Below are positions 1-13,100 of a stretch of DNA of 64,000 bases, in pieces. Made by a program: the position numbers and the translations under genes. The DNA is from Cycas panzhihuaensis (lineage: Eukaryota > Cycadophyta), in the NCBI GenBank assembly GCA_023213395.1, contig CM041465.1, forward strand, positions 189,727,741 to 189,791,740, in the 5' to 3' direction. Numbering within the stretch: the first letter of the stretch is position 1; each line of letters starts with the position of its first letter. The notes under the pieces were generated by a model that saw only the letters and a list, made by a program, of their open reading frames with translations, did no database searches and was not told the DNA's origin.

Positions 1-1499
1 TTTTTGCTCACACACCTACACACTAACATTGCATACTAAGATCACATATATATGCATACATTTCACTTATGGGGAGGTCTTGCTCTTTTGTATTATAGGT
101 TGGAGACCATTTCGCAAACAAAGCAACAAATCACAAAATAGTAATATTTTATTTATGTTATTCTTGTTTCTACTTTCTTTCCAATTCCATTGTTCTTGTC
201 TTATGTATTGTTTGGGGACGGTAAGTAAGCCCCATTTGGATGACAAGGGGAAGTTTAGGGAGCCCCCTCCTCTACCTTCAACAACTTTTGTGGTAAGGAA
301 TGACAACAAAAATGAAAATAACTTATGGAAATGATTTGTAAAGAGAGGCAACGAAGGAGCGCATGATTGTGGCACCAACCACCACATCCAGGTGCACACC
401 TTCATACACACCCCTCTCTTATCCTTTCATGCTCCTCCCTTATCCCCTTTACTTAGTTTACAAAGAAAAAAAAAAGGAAGAGAAAGTTCAAAGTGTTTGT
501 TTCCTTGGAATTATTTTCCTTTTTGCCGCATTGTTTAAGGGAAAGGAAATGGAATTGCATCATCATATTGCATGCATATAGGAAATGCTCATCACTTTTC
601 GTTTCCCTTAGTAAGCCCAATCCTCCACCTATTAAAGGGCAATCAACCCACACAAGGCATCACCTTGCATCCCATTATTTTCTCTTCCTCCCTCATTATT
701 CTTAGCTTGCATTACATTCATTTAAAAGAAAAAAAGAAGGCCAGGAACATTGATAGGAAAGGTTGTATATTTACTTTGCATGTCTGTTGTTGATATTGGT
801 TGTCACTTGTTTGTTTCTTTTGATAAAACTTGCATTGTGTCAAGGAGGAATGTCATCTTATTTATGATGAAATGCTCCTTTTGAAACCATAAGAGTTTTA
901 AAACTTGGAAATCTCTTAGGTCTTCTTGGTAACTTGAGAAGACTTCATAAATGGAATATTGAAGAATATCTGCAATTACCTTCCACTTCCCTTTGGGTTA
1001 TAACCTCACCCTAACTTCTCTCTTCCTTATCATTAAATAATAGTTTGCAACTTCATTACCCCTTGGTTGGTGGCAATATTCTCTCACCTTTGAGGTTTTA
1101 ACATCCTAAACCTCACCTCTCTCTAAACAAACTCCTAGACTTTGAGGAGGTCAATCAGAATTACCTTTCATTTTTGTCACCTCTCTTGTTCCTCTCTTGC
1201 TTACTTCCTTTCCTAAAAGGAGGTTAGCCCATCTTCTCTCTCCTTGAGAATAGGAGAGATCCCCCCTTATGCTATTTAGCTACCCGAGGATGCCTCTTTA
1301 CCGAAATCAAACCTAGGGAGGTACTTAGAAAGAAGGGAAAGTTATAACACTATTTGCAGGTCTGTGAACCTGTGTTATGACATGTAGATGCCCTTTTAAG
1401 GTAATCTATTCCTCCTTTTGAGGCCCTTAGACCCCTGTTGTAGTTATAGTATCAGCCTAAAAACTCTTATCCATAGTGACCCCCAGAGGTATGCTTTCA
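1..1499 (+). repeat. 3' part of a Tat-family LTR, cut by the window edge
   Basis: This stretch, read on the + strand, is homologous to the LTRs at 22031-25144, 33920-37023 and 38258-39514/56110-58106 read on the minus strand. Shared blocks include the 'CTATTTGCAGGTC' stretch near 1350 and 'CATAGTGACCCCC' near 1472. The LTR end is placed at CTTTCA (1494-1499), matching the GTTTCA end of element C. No TGG-type primer site follows within a few bases, so it is a 3' LTR or a solo LTR and not a 5' LTR. Roughly 1.7 kb of its start lies outside the window. Short ORFs here have no protein similarity I recognise. Confidence 0.75.
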
Positions 1500-1945
1500 A
1501 CACCAAAGGCTAAACCATAGCCAAACACAAGCCAAAAGGGATGACAATCCACTTGGAATTTAGACTATTGTGAAAGAATAGGAAGAGAGAACTACTCTGA
1601 TAATGAGGAGATGCCCATGATTCACCTTAGCCTATCTCTTTGAAACCCCATAAAAGGGCTAATCTTTTAACCAAGATTCCAAGCTAAAAACAAGTACATG
1701 ATCACCACAAAAACCAATAGAAAGAGAGAGCAAATTCTGAGTAAAAGCCTTATTAATCGATAAAAGTATCAATCATTAGTAGATGATAGCATATATATAC
1801 ATCACACCATCATTCATCATACATCATTAACAAAATTAATACATTTATTCATCAAATCATGGCCTAACACATCATAAAATAAGTCCATCATCTATTTTTC
1901 TTTATGAAACCTTGCAAGAAATATATCAAAAGTATAAAAATAAAT
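1500..1945. other. Unassigned spacer between LTR and palindrome left arm
   Basis: AT-rich sequence with no reading frame, primer site or match elsewhere in the window that I can see. It lies where the C-terminal half of aRNH, the polypurine tract and a minus-strand LTR would be expected if the left arm were complete, so it marks the truncation or replacement junction of that arm. Confidence 0.4.
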
Positions 1946-2048
1946 GAGGAGCTAGGTTTTGATGAAACAAATCCTAAGTGATCTAGGTTGTAATAGAAGG
2001 CTCTAAATTCCCACAGATATCCCCATCGGTATGAATGATCAATGCCAT
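1946..2048 (-). pseudogene. aRNH N-terminal fragment (left arm)
   Basis: The minus strand from the ATG at 2048-2046 reads MALIIHTDGDICGN, matching the start of the extra RNase H in the other copies (TDG with the first catalytic Asp, then a GN pair). An in-frame stop follows after about 17 codons and similarity is lost near 1946, so only the first strand of the RNase H fold survives. It is a remnant. Confidence 0.6.
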
Positions 2049-2411
2049 GGGGGTATGCAGTGATGACTCACGATAGGATCATTAAATGAAAGGAGATGGT
2101 AGAAATCAACCATCAACAAAAGAGGCTCAAGTAGGCATGTAAGTTTGATTAGAGTGATAAAAATGCATAGCCCTCAAGAATGACACTATACCAAAATCAC
2201 AAACTCCTCTAAAATCTAGCTAAAGTGGTAGCCATGGTAAGTAGGTTTCGATCATGGTTGAGATTGTAGAGGATCTAAATAACTAAATATGAAGACCTCA
2301 AATAGCCTACTCATCTAGATCCTAACTATAAACTATAAGTAGAGATGAATTCATCACATGACCTACCTCAAAGGTGATGTTAGATATCCCCCCTTAAAAC
2401 ATACTCTATTT

Positions 2412-2433
2412 TGTGTGTGTGTGTGTGTGTGTG
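2412..2433. repeat. (TG)n microsatellite
   Basis: Eleven TG units followed by degenerate TG/TA sequence and a T-rich tract (2456-2500). The inverted partner region (14640-14760) instead holds GA and TCTA repeats. Confidence 0.9.
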
Positions 2434-3166
2434 CATGTGTATGTATATTCTCTCCTTTTTTCTTTGGTACCTTTTTGGGTTTTTTTTCTTTTTTTCTTTT
2501 TTGTAGTTTTAAGAGGGTATATATGTATATAATCACTTAGGTGGTGTGTGGTAGATGTGGAGGTGAGTAAGACCATGAGGGAGCTAAGAGAGGTGCCACA
2601 ATAGTAATATTTTAGCAGAACCAATGCCAAATAAAGAGCACTTAGTGAAGAGGTCAAATTATGGGATATAAAAGGTAAGTCACGTGATAATCCTGAGTAC
2701 TAATTGTAGGAAATATGTGGAGATGGGTCCTTTAGTGAGTGACCATGGAGAACTGAGACATTCACTATGATTGGGTACATGTGAGAGTCATCGTAAGTTC
2801 CCTTATCTAAGTTGTAGGTAGGACCAACCCAAGCCTAGGTGAAACTAGGGTGGTGAAATGATACAACTAATGAAATTCCATTTGATATAAATGATACGTG
2901 TGCTAATGGAAAGGGAGCCAAAGGCATCTAAGAACTTAGTGGAGTAGTAAGTAGGGTAGCACAAGGAACCTAGGAGCTAATGACATAGTTAAAAGAGGCC
3001 AAAGACTACAAAACATTGAGCTAAGGGAATGAATAGGGTATAGGAGATAACTAGTAAAGGTAATAATGATAATAAAAAAGGGAGGTCAAATGGTATCTAA
3101 CAAGTGGAAGGCCATCATAGGTGTTAAATCAATAATGAGTGTAAAAAAATAATCTTGTATATTGGG

Positions 3167-3471
3167 TGTAATACCCAATTACATAAATTAACCCTATGTA
3201 ATCTCTCTCTCTCTATATTATTTGTATTTTTATTAGAGGTTATGGGCCACATAGAGATGTGTGTCACCTCTAAGTTGACCAATGGGGTTCTCTTGATAAT
3301 GGTGAGATTGTACTATAAGTATGTACTTTCTCATTCTCTCTAATTTGAATTTTGGCTAATTCTCCATATATAGTGTTCATTTATATACATACTTCATCTT
3401 ACTTATATTCTATTACTTTATCTTTTACTCACTATTAGATATTGTATATATTGCATTTTCATTTCTTAACA
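3167..3471 (+). repeat. 5' LTR of element E
   Basis: 305 bp, TG...CA, with a CT microsatellite near 3202-3215. About 85% identical by eye to the copy at 6250-6554. Confidence 0.85.
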
Positions 3472-3489
3472 TGGTATTAGAGCCCAAGG
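3472..3489 (+). other. Primer-binding site of element E (tRNA-iMet)
   Basis: TGGTATTAGAGCCCAAGG abuts the LTR end. It follows the standard initiator-Met primer site with one change in the first 12 bases. Confidence 0.8.
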
Positions 3490-6249
3490 TTCAATTCTTC
3501 AGGGCATCATTGTAATCCTTTAGCACATATTATCCTTTATTCTTGTTATTCTTTTGAGGAACCTATATTATGCCTATATTGTGACCTACTTTTAAAGGTT
3601 TATTTCAACTTATGAAAAACCAACATGGTGTATACTTTTTAAAGGGTTTTTGTTAAATATTTGGGGCTACTTTTGTTATTTTAAAGGGCTATTTTTTTAG
3701 GCTATTAAGAGCTGTTAAAAGTTCTATTTTTGATGTTTTTTTAGGCTATTGAAGGTGTTTTGAAGATGTTGTAGATTAGTTATTCATGTAAGACTAGTCA
3801 CCCTATATAAACAACTTATTTGCCATCATCAAAGAGGAGTTTTGTATGAATATATAGTTGGTGTAAAATAGTCTCTTCATATGCTAGTAGGCAAATTTCA
3901 ATGGAGTTATTAGCATCAATTAAGTGAGTCCTTTTTGGATATCTAGAAGTCAAAAAATAACTCCATATTTTGAATAAAAAAAATATTGTGCAGTTTTTTT
4001 ATGAGGATATATTTTTGTATTATTTTTATATATTTAGAAAAAAATAAAAATAAAAAAATAAAAAATATTGCTAATTTTCTTGCTATAGTCTGGTGTTTGA
4101 TGAACTTTTAGATTGTGCCTATATAGTTACTTGCCCTCTACTTAAAGTTGCTAAGTTAGTAACACAACTGGATCTCATGGAATACTCTGCAATCAACTTC
4201 AAGAATGAAAAACATTTGGTGCATAGCAACTTCATTGGACTGTCATACACTATTAGATCTGATGGTGCTAAATGATAGGCATTATAGGCTTACCTATTTT
4301 TTTATAGTCTAGATTAATGTTTTTCTTTCCAGAATCACCACAATGGGTCTTTGTAAAGAATAATCAAGTTGAATCCATTACAACTCTAGAAAAAATATAT
4401 GAACTAGCTCGACTAAATAGTGAAATTAGAGAGCTTTAGGAGAGGGACTCTCAGGAAAACATAGGATACTTTGATTTGCTTTCCATCTCAGCTTGGGTTT
4501 TCTTATAGTATTTCTTCCAATGCTCCAGGTAAATTGGCTTCTTAAGGTAATGTTGACAAATAGGTAGCCTTTACTTCAATAATCTAGTTTAAAGCCTCCT
4601 TCACTTTGTCATAGGTTGTGCATGAGGAAGTAAGTGCACACTAGAATAGGGTTGCATTTAAGATCTGGTGGATAGGGTTTAGATGTAATACCTAATAAGA
4701 ATCCAAGAGATTTGACATGGAATTTAAAATTTTTTCAGAGTTAATGTTCCTACAAAAGTACATCAATTGTGACACTAACAAATCTACAACATAAATTTAT
4801 GCAACCAAAATAGAATAATGGCAAGTTGATTTAGCGAGAATGGTCACCCTCACTTGTAAACCTGCAATCTCAGAAATCAATAGTGTAAAGATAAAACTTT
4901 AGTAGCTCTGCAACCTTGATGAAGAATCCATGATGACCTCTCATCACCATCGATATCCCTACAATCTCAAATTCATGGAAAATTGACCTACATCAGCTCA
5001 TTCTTGGCAGTCATCTATGAAGAAACCCTCTGTGCTGCCACAGATTCCTTGCCTCCTTACATAATAATAGTGACCCTATATATCAATGGTGGCTATTCAC
5101 AAATGATATTTAGAACCCTAAATCTTTAGGGTTATCATAATCGATGTTTTGATAATATTTTTTTTTTGGTGTTTTTTTTAAAATTGAGGTAGATGTAAAA
5201 TCCTGTTGAAATGAGATTTATACATTTTTTACAAATTTAAAATTATATTTAACTATATTGGACATTTATTTCAGGTCCATTCAACCCCTTATCAGCTTAA
5301 CCTTTAGTCATATGAATGTGTTATTTGACTGTATATTTGTTAGTTAAAGGGGCTACCCCCCTATTTTTAACTTTTATAGAGTACTGATAATTTTGATGAT
5401 ATCTTAAGATAGGAGACTTTGTTTTTGCTCCCATCTATTGCGTTGGATTTGTACAGAGAGATCTTTCATTTGGCAGGCCATTTGACACTTTTTAGAGATA
5501 TTTTGATGTAGATCATTTAGCTTAGAGTTCAAAGTTTTTGTTAAATCTTCATCTTCATACTTTTAGCTTCTTTAGGTACTTTCATATAATTCTTAAGGTT
5601 TCATACTATTTATTAATGTAATATACCCCAAATGGGGCGGATAACATGTACCAAAGTTTAATTTTTTACCTCTTGAGAACCCATCGAGTTTTGAACTTTA
5701 TTATATGAGAGAGATTCATTCATGTAACAATTTAAGTCACATTTATTATTTTTTAGTCATGTGAAAATATTTATTGCTGATTATTTTGCCCATGGTGGCA
5801 TGTTGTAAAGCCCAAAGAGGTATTTTTTTAGCCCATGTGGTGATTTAAGGCCATATATCCTATTGTGTTTTTGGCCATCAGATGCCAAAGAAGTGATAGT
5901 CCTATTTAGTAAGAGGTAGGACATTTTTGGGAGCTACTCTTTCCACTTGCATATTTTTCACTTAAAGACTACTTGTATTCCCATATAACCAAGGGGTGGA
6001 ATCACTTTACAGCTACTCTTACTAGTACTAATGGTACCATATACATAAAAGGAGTTCCTACTCAACTAGCAGTTGTAGTGGCTAGTGACCTAAACATTTC
6101 GATAGATGGACTTCACTTCATATGAACATGAGTAGCTCACATGTTCTAACGCAGTAGGTTTTCATCCAACATACTTTTAAAGACTCAAGCTTTATTATTT
6201 GATATAACAATCATTTATGTAATTGACTATTATAGAGAGGAATATTAAG

Positions 6250-6554
6250 TGTAATGCCTAATTACATAAATTACCCCTATGTAATCTCTCTCTCTCTATA
6301 TTATTTATATTTTTATTAGAGGTTGTGGGCCACATGGAGATGTGTGCTATCTCTAAGTTGACCAATAGGGTTCTCTTATTAATGGTGATCATGTACTATA
6401 AGTATGTACTTTTTCATTCTCTCTAATATGAGTTTTAGCCAATTCTCCATATATGGTATTCATTTGTGTACATATTTGATCTTACTTATATTTTATTGCT
6501 TTATTTTTTACTCACCATTAGATGTTATGTATATTTCATCTTTAATTCTTAACA
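6250..6554 (+). repeat. 3' LTR of element E
   Basis: 305 bp, TG...CA, preceded by a short purine tract (ATAGAGAGGAATATTAAG, 6232-6249) that is a plausible polypurine tract. Confidence 0.85.
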
Positions 6555-7429
6555 CATGGACTATAAACATGAATAAGAGATGAGGCGGGCAATTTAGGTG
6601 TAAAAAAATCTCACTCAAGAAGAAAAAGGGTTATCAATGATGTGTGTCAAATGGCAACAAAATGGGAGTTAGGCACGAGAAGGGCCATTAGCTCTAATAG
6701 ATATGATAATAATGTTTAGGATGGCCATGATAGTAATGTAGTCCTAAGGAAAAGAATGGGGAGCAAAATGACACCTAAACGAGAGGGGAGGGGCCCTCTT
6801 TATATTCAAATTTCTTAAGAATTTCAATTTCATTTTCATTGTCACTCATAGGATTTCCATGAAATCCTACTCTACCCCTATAATTTCCTTTGACTTTGTG
6901 AGCTCATAGTAAGAGATCTGGTAGCTAGATTACTGAGCAGATGGAGCCATTAAGATCATGCTAATGCCATTGCTATAGTTCACCTAGATCCAGTGAGTGG
7001 ATTTGATTTATTTATCATAAGGTAGAATGAGGATAAATAAGGCCCAATTGGGGCCCCATTTTAGGCTAGACCAGGGCATCTTAGTGCCCTGGTCCTGATG
7101 GGCCAACTACTACCCCTAAAAGGTAATTTTTTTATTTAGTTTTTATAGTGTAGGGGTGGTTTGTTATATACCATAACAAAGTTTATATTACCATAAAATT
7201 TACAGTGGTACTACAAATTACCTTGAGAAATTATAATAGTACCACAGAGTTATTTATGGTATTACAAATAACTTTGTAGTACATATAGATTATTAATAAA
7301 AAAAAAGTATTTTTGTTCTTAAAATATTGATTAGATTTAGACTTTTAGGTTTCTAGTCTATGATAGGTATATATTAGGCTCTAATGACTGATTTACAAGT
7401 CTTGTGTATCTTTTAAGTTATTATTATGA

Positions 7430-9000
7430 TTGATAATCATAAGAACATAGGTACACCCATATTGGGCTTAGCCAATCTGATGATGGCTTAGGATCAGGAG
7501 GTGCTAAGAAGGTGTAGGCTTTTGAGGGTTATTATGATACATTAGTATGTGTTAGATCTAGCCCTCCTTATAAACATTGTATTATGTATCATATTACACT
7601 GGGATAGGAGGAGGTAGGTTTTTCACCTACCAACAATATGAGATTTAGTGATTATTGCCAGTGACATCAAGAGGGGGCTACCTATGACAGGGGCACTTCC
7701 TGAGCTAGGAATCCTACCCAATAATGTGGATTCCCACTAGGTAGTTACAAGGTATTTCTATAGTAGGGGGCACTGGGACTAGCAAGGAGAGTCAATGAGG
7801 AAGATCATGACGATAATTGTAAGTTTATCATTTTGGATATTCTATTCTAGATATCTTGGCAATAGATCATTTTTGCTATTCTATTCTAGATATCTTGGCA
7901 ACAAAATTATTGTGAGGTCCCTAGAGGATGGATGGGTACTATTTTCCAATGTGAGGATGGGAAGAGGCTAGACTGGGTGGACCCTCTAGTGGCTGACATA
8001 CGAACCTAGCTAGATTAGATTTGGGTAACTAAGCATAGAGGATTTTCCTATTGCTCCACCATGTAGTGTTGGTTTTTTTATCACTTTCATGAAGAGGGAC
8101 CTATTATTAGGGTGTAGTTAGTAGTATCAAGCAGACCATTGATTCATAGGTGGCCATCATATTTCCAGAGCTTAAGAGAGCCCGAGTAGGTCAGGCAATT
8201 AGTGGATGTAACTTCCTTGGAGTTGATAACCCTAGATGACTATGTGAGGCATTCCTATCGAGGGGCCCACTAAGACAGTGATGAAAAAGGGGATGGAGGC
8301 ATGATAGGCCTAACAATAGAGAGCAAAGAGGAGGTAGAAGAAGGAGAAGGGACCACCAAAGAGGATGAGGAGGAGTCAAAGGCTTCTAAGGCTGAGGAGG
8401 CACATGATGCCAGTATAGAGGTTAGTCAATGAGGAGCCTAAGGGGTAGCACTAGCTCTAGGGGTTGCCCCTTAAAGAGGTATTACCCTTTGACTCTTGAT
8501 TTTAGCCCATTGTAGTTATTTTTATTATTTGATTATATGTTGGTTTCATATGGACTTGTTACTAATATATGGACTTGTTAATTAGCATAAGAGGGTATTA
8601 TGATAGAGTTTATCAACATGCTTAACATTGAGTTATTTCTTATAGTGCATACAGAGGGCCAACCTCCCATAATAGATAATGGGGAGCTAGCATCAATACA
8701 TCCTTATATAGTAGCATTTTCCCCCTTATTAAGGGTAAGGGAGATGTGGATAACTGAAGTCCACAAGCTTCGATCATAGATAGACCAGTTCTAGACTAAG
8801 AGGAACTTTTTCTAAGTGGAGAGGGACCAACTACAGGTAGAGTAGGTCTAGATATAATCTTAGATTAGGGAGTTGGATCCACGCAGAGTATGAGTGATGC
8901 CTCTGGTTTCCATAACTCCCATATAAGTGACTCCTAGTGTAAAGATATAGACCATTATACTAGAAATGTGACTATAATAGGTCTAGGGGGAGAGGGATTA
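7430..9000 (+). pseudogene. PMD-like antisense gene remnant (palindrome left arm)
   Basis: The + strand, antisense to its element, carries a decayed copy of the protein encoded antisense in element C. Recognisable in shifting frames are a GWIDNHKNxG-like start (near 7430), an FHLPTI...DLVI block (7620-7660) corresponding to the PMD core, an ILPNNVDSH block (near 7715), an acidic Glu/Gly-rich stretch (8280-8420), and a tail beginning IVAFSPLLRVREMW (near 8710) followed by heptad-like charged sequence. Many stops and frameshifts make it non-coding. Plant mobile domains (PMD, MAIN/MAIL family) are known in plants and in TE-borne genes; assignment of this copy rests on its alignment to the better preserved copies. 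Confidence 0.6.
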
Positions 9001-9620
9001 ACTCTAATCTAGGTACGACTAACTAGTAGAGCAAATGGTATCCCATTCATCAAGGACCCCTATCATAATGACCACATAGTGATAGTAGAGAGAGGAGTGC
9101 TATCCACAAGATGAGGGGAGTGAAGGATCATCACCGAATCCAATATGGTTGCTTAACCCATAAATATTAGCATCCTTTTATTTTGATCACTCCTCCCAGT
9201 TAGGGAGTCAATTTGGGAGAGCCATATATAAATTAGGGATATTTTGTTGGTTCCAAAGATGACACTATCCTTTAAAAGTACCCTCTTATTAATGCCCCCT
9301 CCCACCCCCACTCAAGTCAAAGGTGAAGTGCTAGTTCTATCTTTTCATTTAGGGGGGAATTTTTTGACAAAGGCCAAAATGCCATTGTATATCGAAAAGG
9401 TCTGCTTCCATCTCTCAGGAGCTTAGAGGGTACTTGGACCCCCCATACTAGAGGATACTATAACTAGGGGATGACACCAATTAAGAGCATGGGGGGTGGT
9501 TGCATTTTGTACTTTGTAGAGAAAAGTTAGGCCTATAGGGGTATAGAGTTTATGTAGATGATTATATACCCCTCTAAGGACCCCAACTTCCTTATAGAAT
9601 AGAACATCCCTATCCAAATG

Positions 9621-9627
<7 letters not shown>

Positions 9628-9719
<92 letters not shown>

Positions 9720-9750
9720 GTGTGTATGTATGTATGTATGTATATACACA
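9628..9750. repeat. TG/TA/TATG compound microsatellite (left arm)
   Basis: (TG)n then (TA)n then TATG units. It lies at the same place, relative to the conserved GGxACCAATTGG-like block, as the 13-bp TA tract of element C at 49427 and the much larger array at 10440-11170. Confidence 0.9.
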
Positions 9751-10037
9751 CGTGTATATAGGGACCAATTGGTACCCTATCATTTTTATATCTTTAATGT
9801 ATTTGTTGTGTGGATATATCTTTACACGTTTCATCATTCCTACATGTCTATATGCTTATTTATATATGTTTAGCATGACATATCTTGTGTATGGCATCAT
9901 AGCTCACATACTAAGTACACCCATACAATCCACATGAAATGACATCACATGATTGATTACTAATTTATACTCATGGAGGAGTTCTACACCCCCCATTATA
10001 GGGTTGATCTCATCACCAAACAACAATAGTAGGAGCC

Positions 10038-10073
10038 GAGTCTTGATAGTCATAAGACACACTATCAAGACTC
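10038..10073. repeat. Axis hairpin of the giant palindrome
   Basis: Perfect 13-bp arms GAGTCTTGATAGT (10038-10050) and ACTATCAAGACTC (10061-10073) flank a 10-base loop. Outside the core the symmetry continues, imperfectly, for about 5 kb on the right and, allowing for element E, about 8 kb on the left. The sequence just outside the right arm aligns with the right arm of the post-pol hairpin of element C (49001-49020) and its downstream sequence, so the axis sits at that native hairpin. Confidence 0.8.
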
Positions 10074-10439
10074 AACTCCTACTATAGTCCCTCCAATATG
10101 ACGCTTGGACACCTTCAGCTTGGATACAAATGTATCCTCATAAGGCACCCTGCCAAGACCCATCTCCTACCATTCCTAGCTGGTGATAAGATCAACCTCA
10201 TAATGGGGGCCATGGGACCTGTCCATGAGTATAAACTAGTAACTAATCATATGATATTTTTTCATGTGGACTGTGTGTGTATGCTTAGTGTGTGAGTTAT
10301 GATGCCGTATACAAGAGTATATGTCAATCTAAAAATATATAAATAAGCATGTATACATACGAGAATGATGATATATACAAAGATATATCTACATAATAAG
10401 TACATTGAAGATATAAATATGATGGGGTATTAATTAGTC

Positions 10440-11170
<731 letters not shown>

Positions 11171-11499
11171 TATAAGAATGGAATATAATATAGATAGCTA
11201 TGCTATATCCTATAAGGAAGCTAGGGTCCTTATAGGGATGTACAATCATATACACAATCTCTGGACCCTTGGAGGCTTGATTTTCCTCTATAAAATATAA
11301 ATTGCAAATACCCCTCCATGCCCTCAAGGGATGTCATCCTCTACTTATGGTCTCCTTCACATCAGGGGAGCCCAAGTACCCCCTATGATCCTCCTTAGCC
11401 ACTATGAAGGCCTGACCACACACCCCTCATCCTATGGACAACCCTCCTCCCTCTAGCATCACTATGTAATCATCATGGTATGGGTCCTTAATGAATGGG

Positions 11500-13100
11500 T
11501 TGCCATTTTCTCTACTAGTTGGTCATACCTAGACTAGAGTTGATCCCTCTTCCCTTAGACCTCCTGTAGCTATGTCTTTAGTATAACAATTTATACCTAT
11601 ATGTTAAGAGCCATCTATATAAGAATTATGGAAATCAAAGGCATTACCCCTACTTTGCATGCCTCTAACTCCTTAATCTGAGCCTAGTGCTAGACTTGTT
11701 CTACCTATAACTAGTCCCTATCTACCTAGAAAATTTTCTTCTCAGTTTAGAGTTGATCCCTCTGTGACTGAAGCTTGTGGACTTTAGCTGCCTACATCTA
11801 CCTCACCCTCAACAAGGGGGCAAATACTATTGTATAAGGACTTGTTGATGCTATCTCCCCACTATCTATTATGGGAGGTTGGCCCTATGCATGCACCATA
11901 GGAAATAGCTTGATAATAATCCTACTAATAAGCTACATTGTAATATCCTCTCTTACTAATTAACAAGTTCATGTATCAGTAATAAGTCCATATAAAACTA
12001 GCATATAATCAAACTACAAAATTAGCTATAATAGGTTGAAATCAAAAGGCAAAGGATAATACCTCTCTAAGGGGTCTCCCTTGGAGCTGGTGTTGCCTCC
12101 TAGCCTCCTCCCTAACTAACCTCTATACTGGCATCATATGCCTCCTCATCTCGAGCAACCTTTGCCTCATCTTCATGCCCTTTAGTATCTCCTTCTCCCT
12201 GTTGTACCTCCTCTTTGGCCTTTGTTATTGGCCTTGTCATGCCTCCATCCCCTTCCTCATTATTGTCCTAGTAGACACCCTAATTAAGATGCCTCATATA
12301 GTCATCTAGGGTTAGCAACTCTAATGAATCCACATCTACTGATTGCCTAACCTACTCATACATTCCTAAGCTTTAGAAATATAACAACCACTTATGAATC
12401 AATGGGCCACTTAGTGCTATGGGCTACGGCCTAGTAATAGGTCACACTCCACAAAAGTGGTAAGAAAACCAACATTGTAGGATGGAGCAATAGGAAAATC
12501 CTCCATGCCCAATCACTTGAATATGATCTAGTTAAGCTTACACGTTGGCCACTATAAGGGCCACCTAGTCCAACCTCTCCCCATCCTTGTATTGGCATAT
12601 AGTGCCCATCCATCCTCTAAGGACCTCTTGATAATTCTATTACCAAGATATCTAGAATAGAATAATAAAAATGATCAACTTCCTCGTGCAAGGAATAGTT
12701 TTTATCATGATCTTCCTCACTAACCCTCTTTACTGGTCCTAGTGTCCCATGTTATAAAAATACCTTGTAGTTTCCTAGTGGGTATCCTTAGTATAGGGTA
12801 GGATTCCTAACTCATGAGGTACTCCTCTCCTAGGTAGCCTTAGAATCCTCTTGATGTTATTGGTAGTGATTTTCAAATCCCCTACTATTGGCAAGAGAAA
12901 AACTCACTTCCTCCCATCCTAGTGTGATATGATGCCTATAACAAGGGCATGATCTAACATATACTGACACATCATGATAATCCTCAATAGCCCACACCTT
13001 CTTAGCACCTCTCAATCCTAGGCCATCATTAGATTAGCCAAGCCCAACATAGGCATACCTATGTTCCTTATAATTATTAATTATAATAACAACCTAAAAG
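11500..13100 (-). pseudogene. PMD-like antisense gene remnant (palindrome right arm)
   Basis: Inverted partner of the remnant at 7430-9000. On the minus strand one can read a VFLLPIVGDLKITTNNIKR stretch (near 12900-12850), corresponding to the PMD core, then a GILPYTKDTH block, the SVDxxxLELLTLDDYMRHL block (near 12320), an acidic stretch (12250-12120) and the coiled-coil-like tail (11880-11500). Frames shift and stops are frequent. Antisense orientation relative to its element is the same as in C. Confidence 0.6.

Larger units (their letters stand above)
3167..6554 (+). mobile_element. Small LTR retrotransposon E (non-autonomous, copia-type primer)
   Basis: Two direct repeats of 305 bp bound this 3388-bp element, both starting TGTAAT and ending TTAACA. 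A primer site complementary to initiator tRNA-Met directly follows the first LTR. The interior (3490-6249) is very AT-rich and contains no RT, integrase or gag motif I can recognise; the longest frame is 60 codons (4093-4275). It is a deleted or LARD/TRIM-like derivative. Flanking pentamers (TTGGG, CATGG) no longer match. It interrupts the palindrome left arm only: the homologous site near 14010 in the right arm is empty, so it is younger than the duplication. Confidence 0.8.
1946..10050 (-). mobile_element. Left arm of inverted duplication (3' half of a Tat element, minus)
   Basis: Read on the minus strand this is, in order: hairpin arm (10050-10038), TA/TG microsatellite, antisense PMD unit (coding on the + strand), and the start of aRNH (2048 downward). 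It is the inverted counterpart of 10061-15540. Matching blocks are 9750-10050 with 10061-10430, 9240-9630 with 11170-11500, 7430-9000 with 11500-13100, 6560-7300 with 13200-14010, and 2000-2760 with 14350-15185. Identity by eye is near 80%. The arm lacks gag, RT and integrase, and lost about 105 bp near the axis relative to the right arm. Element E was inserted into it later. Confidence 0.75.
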
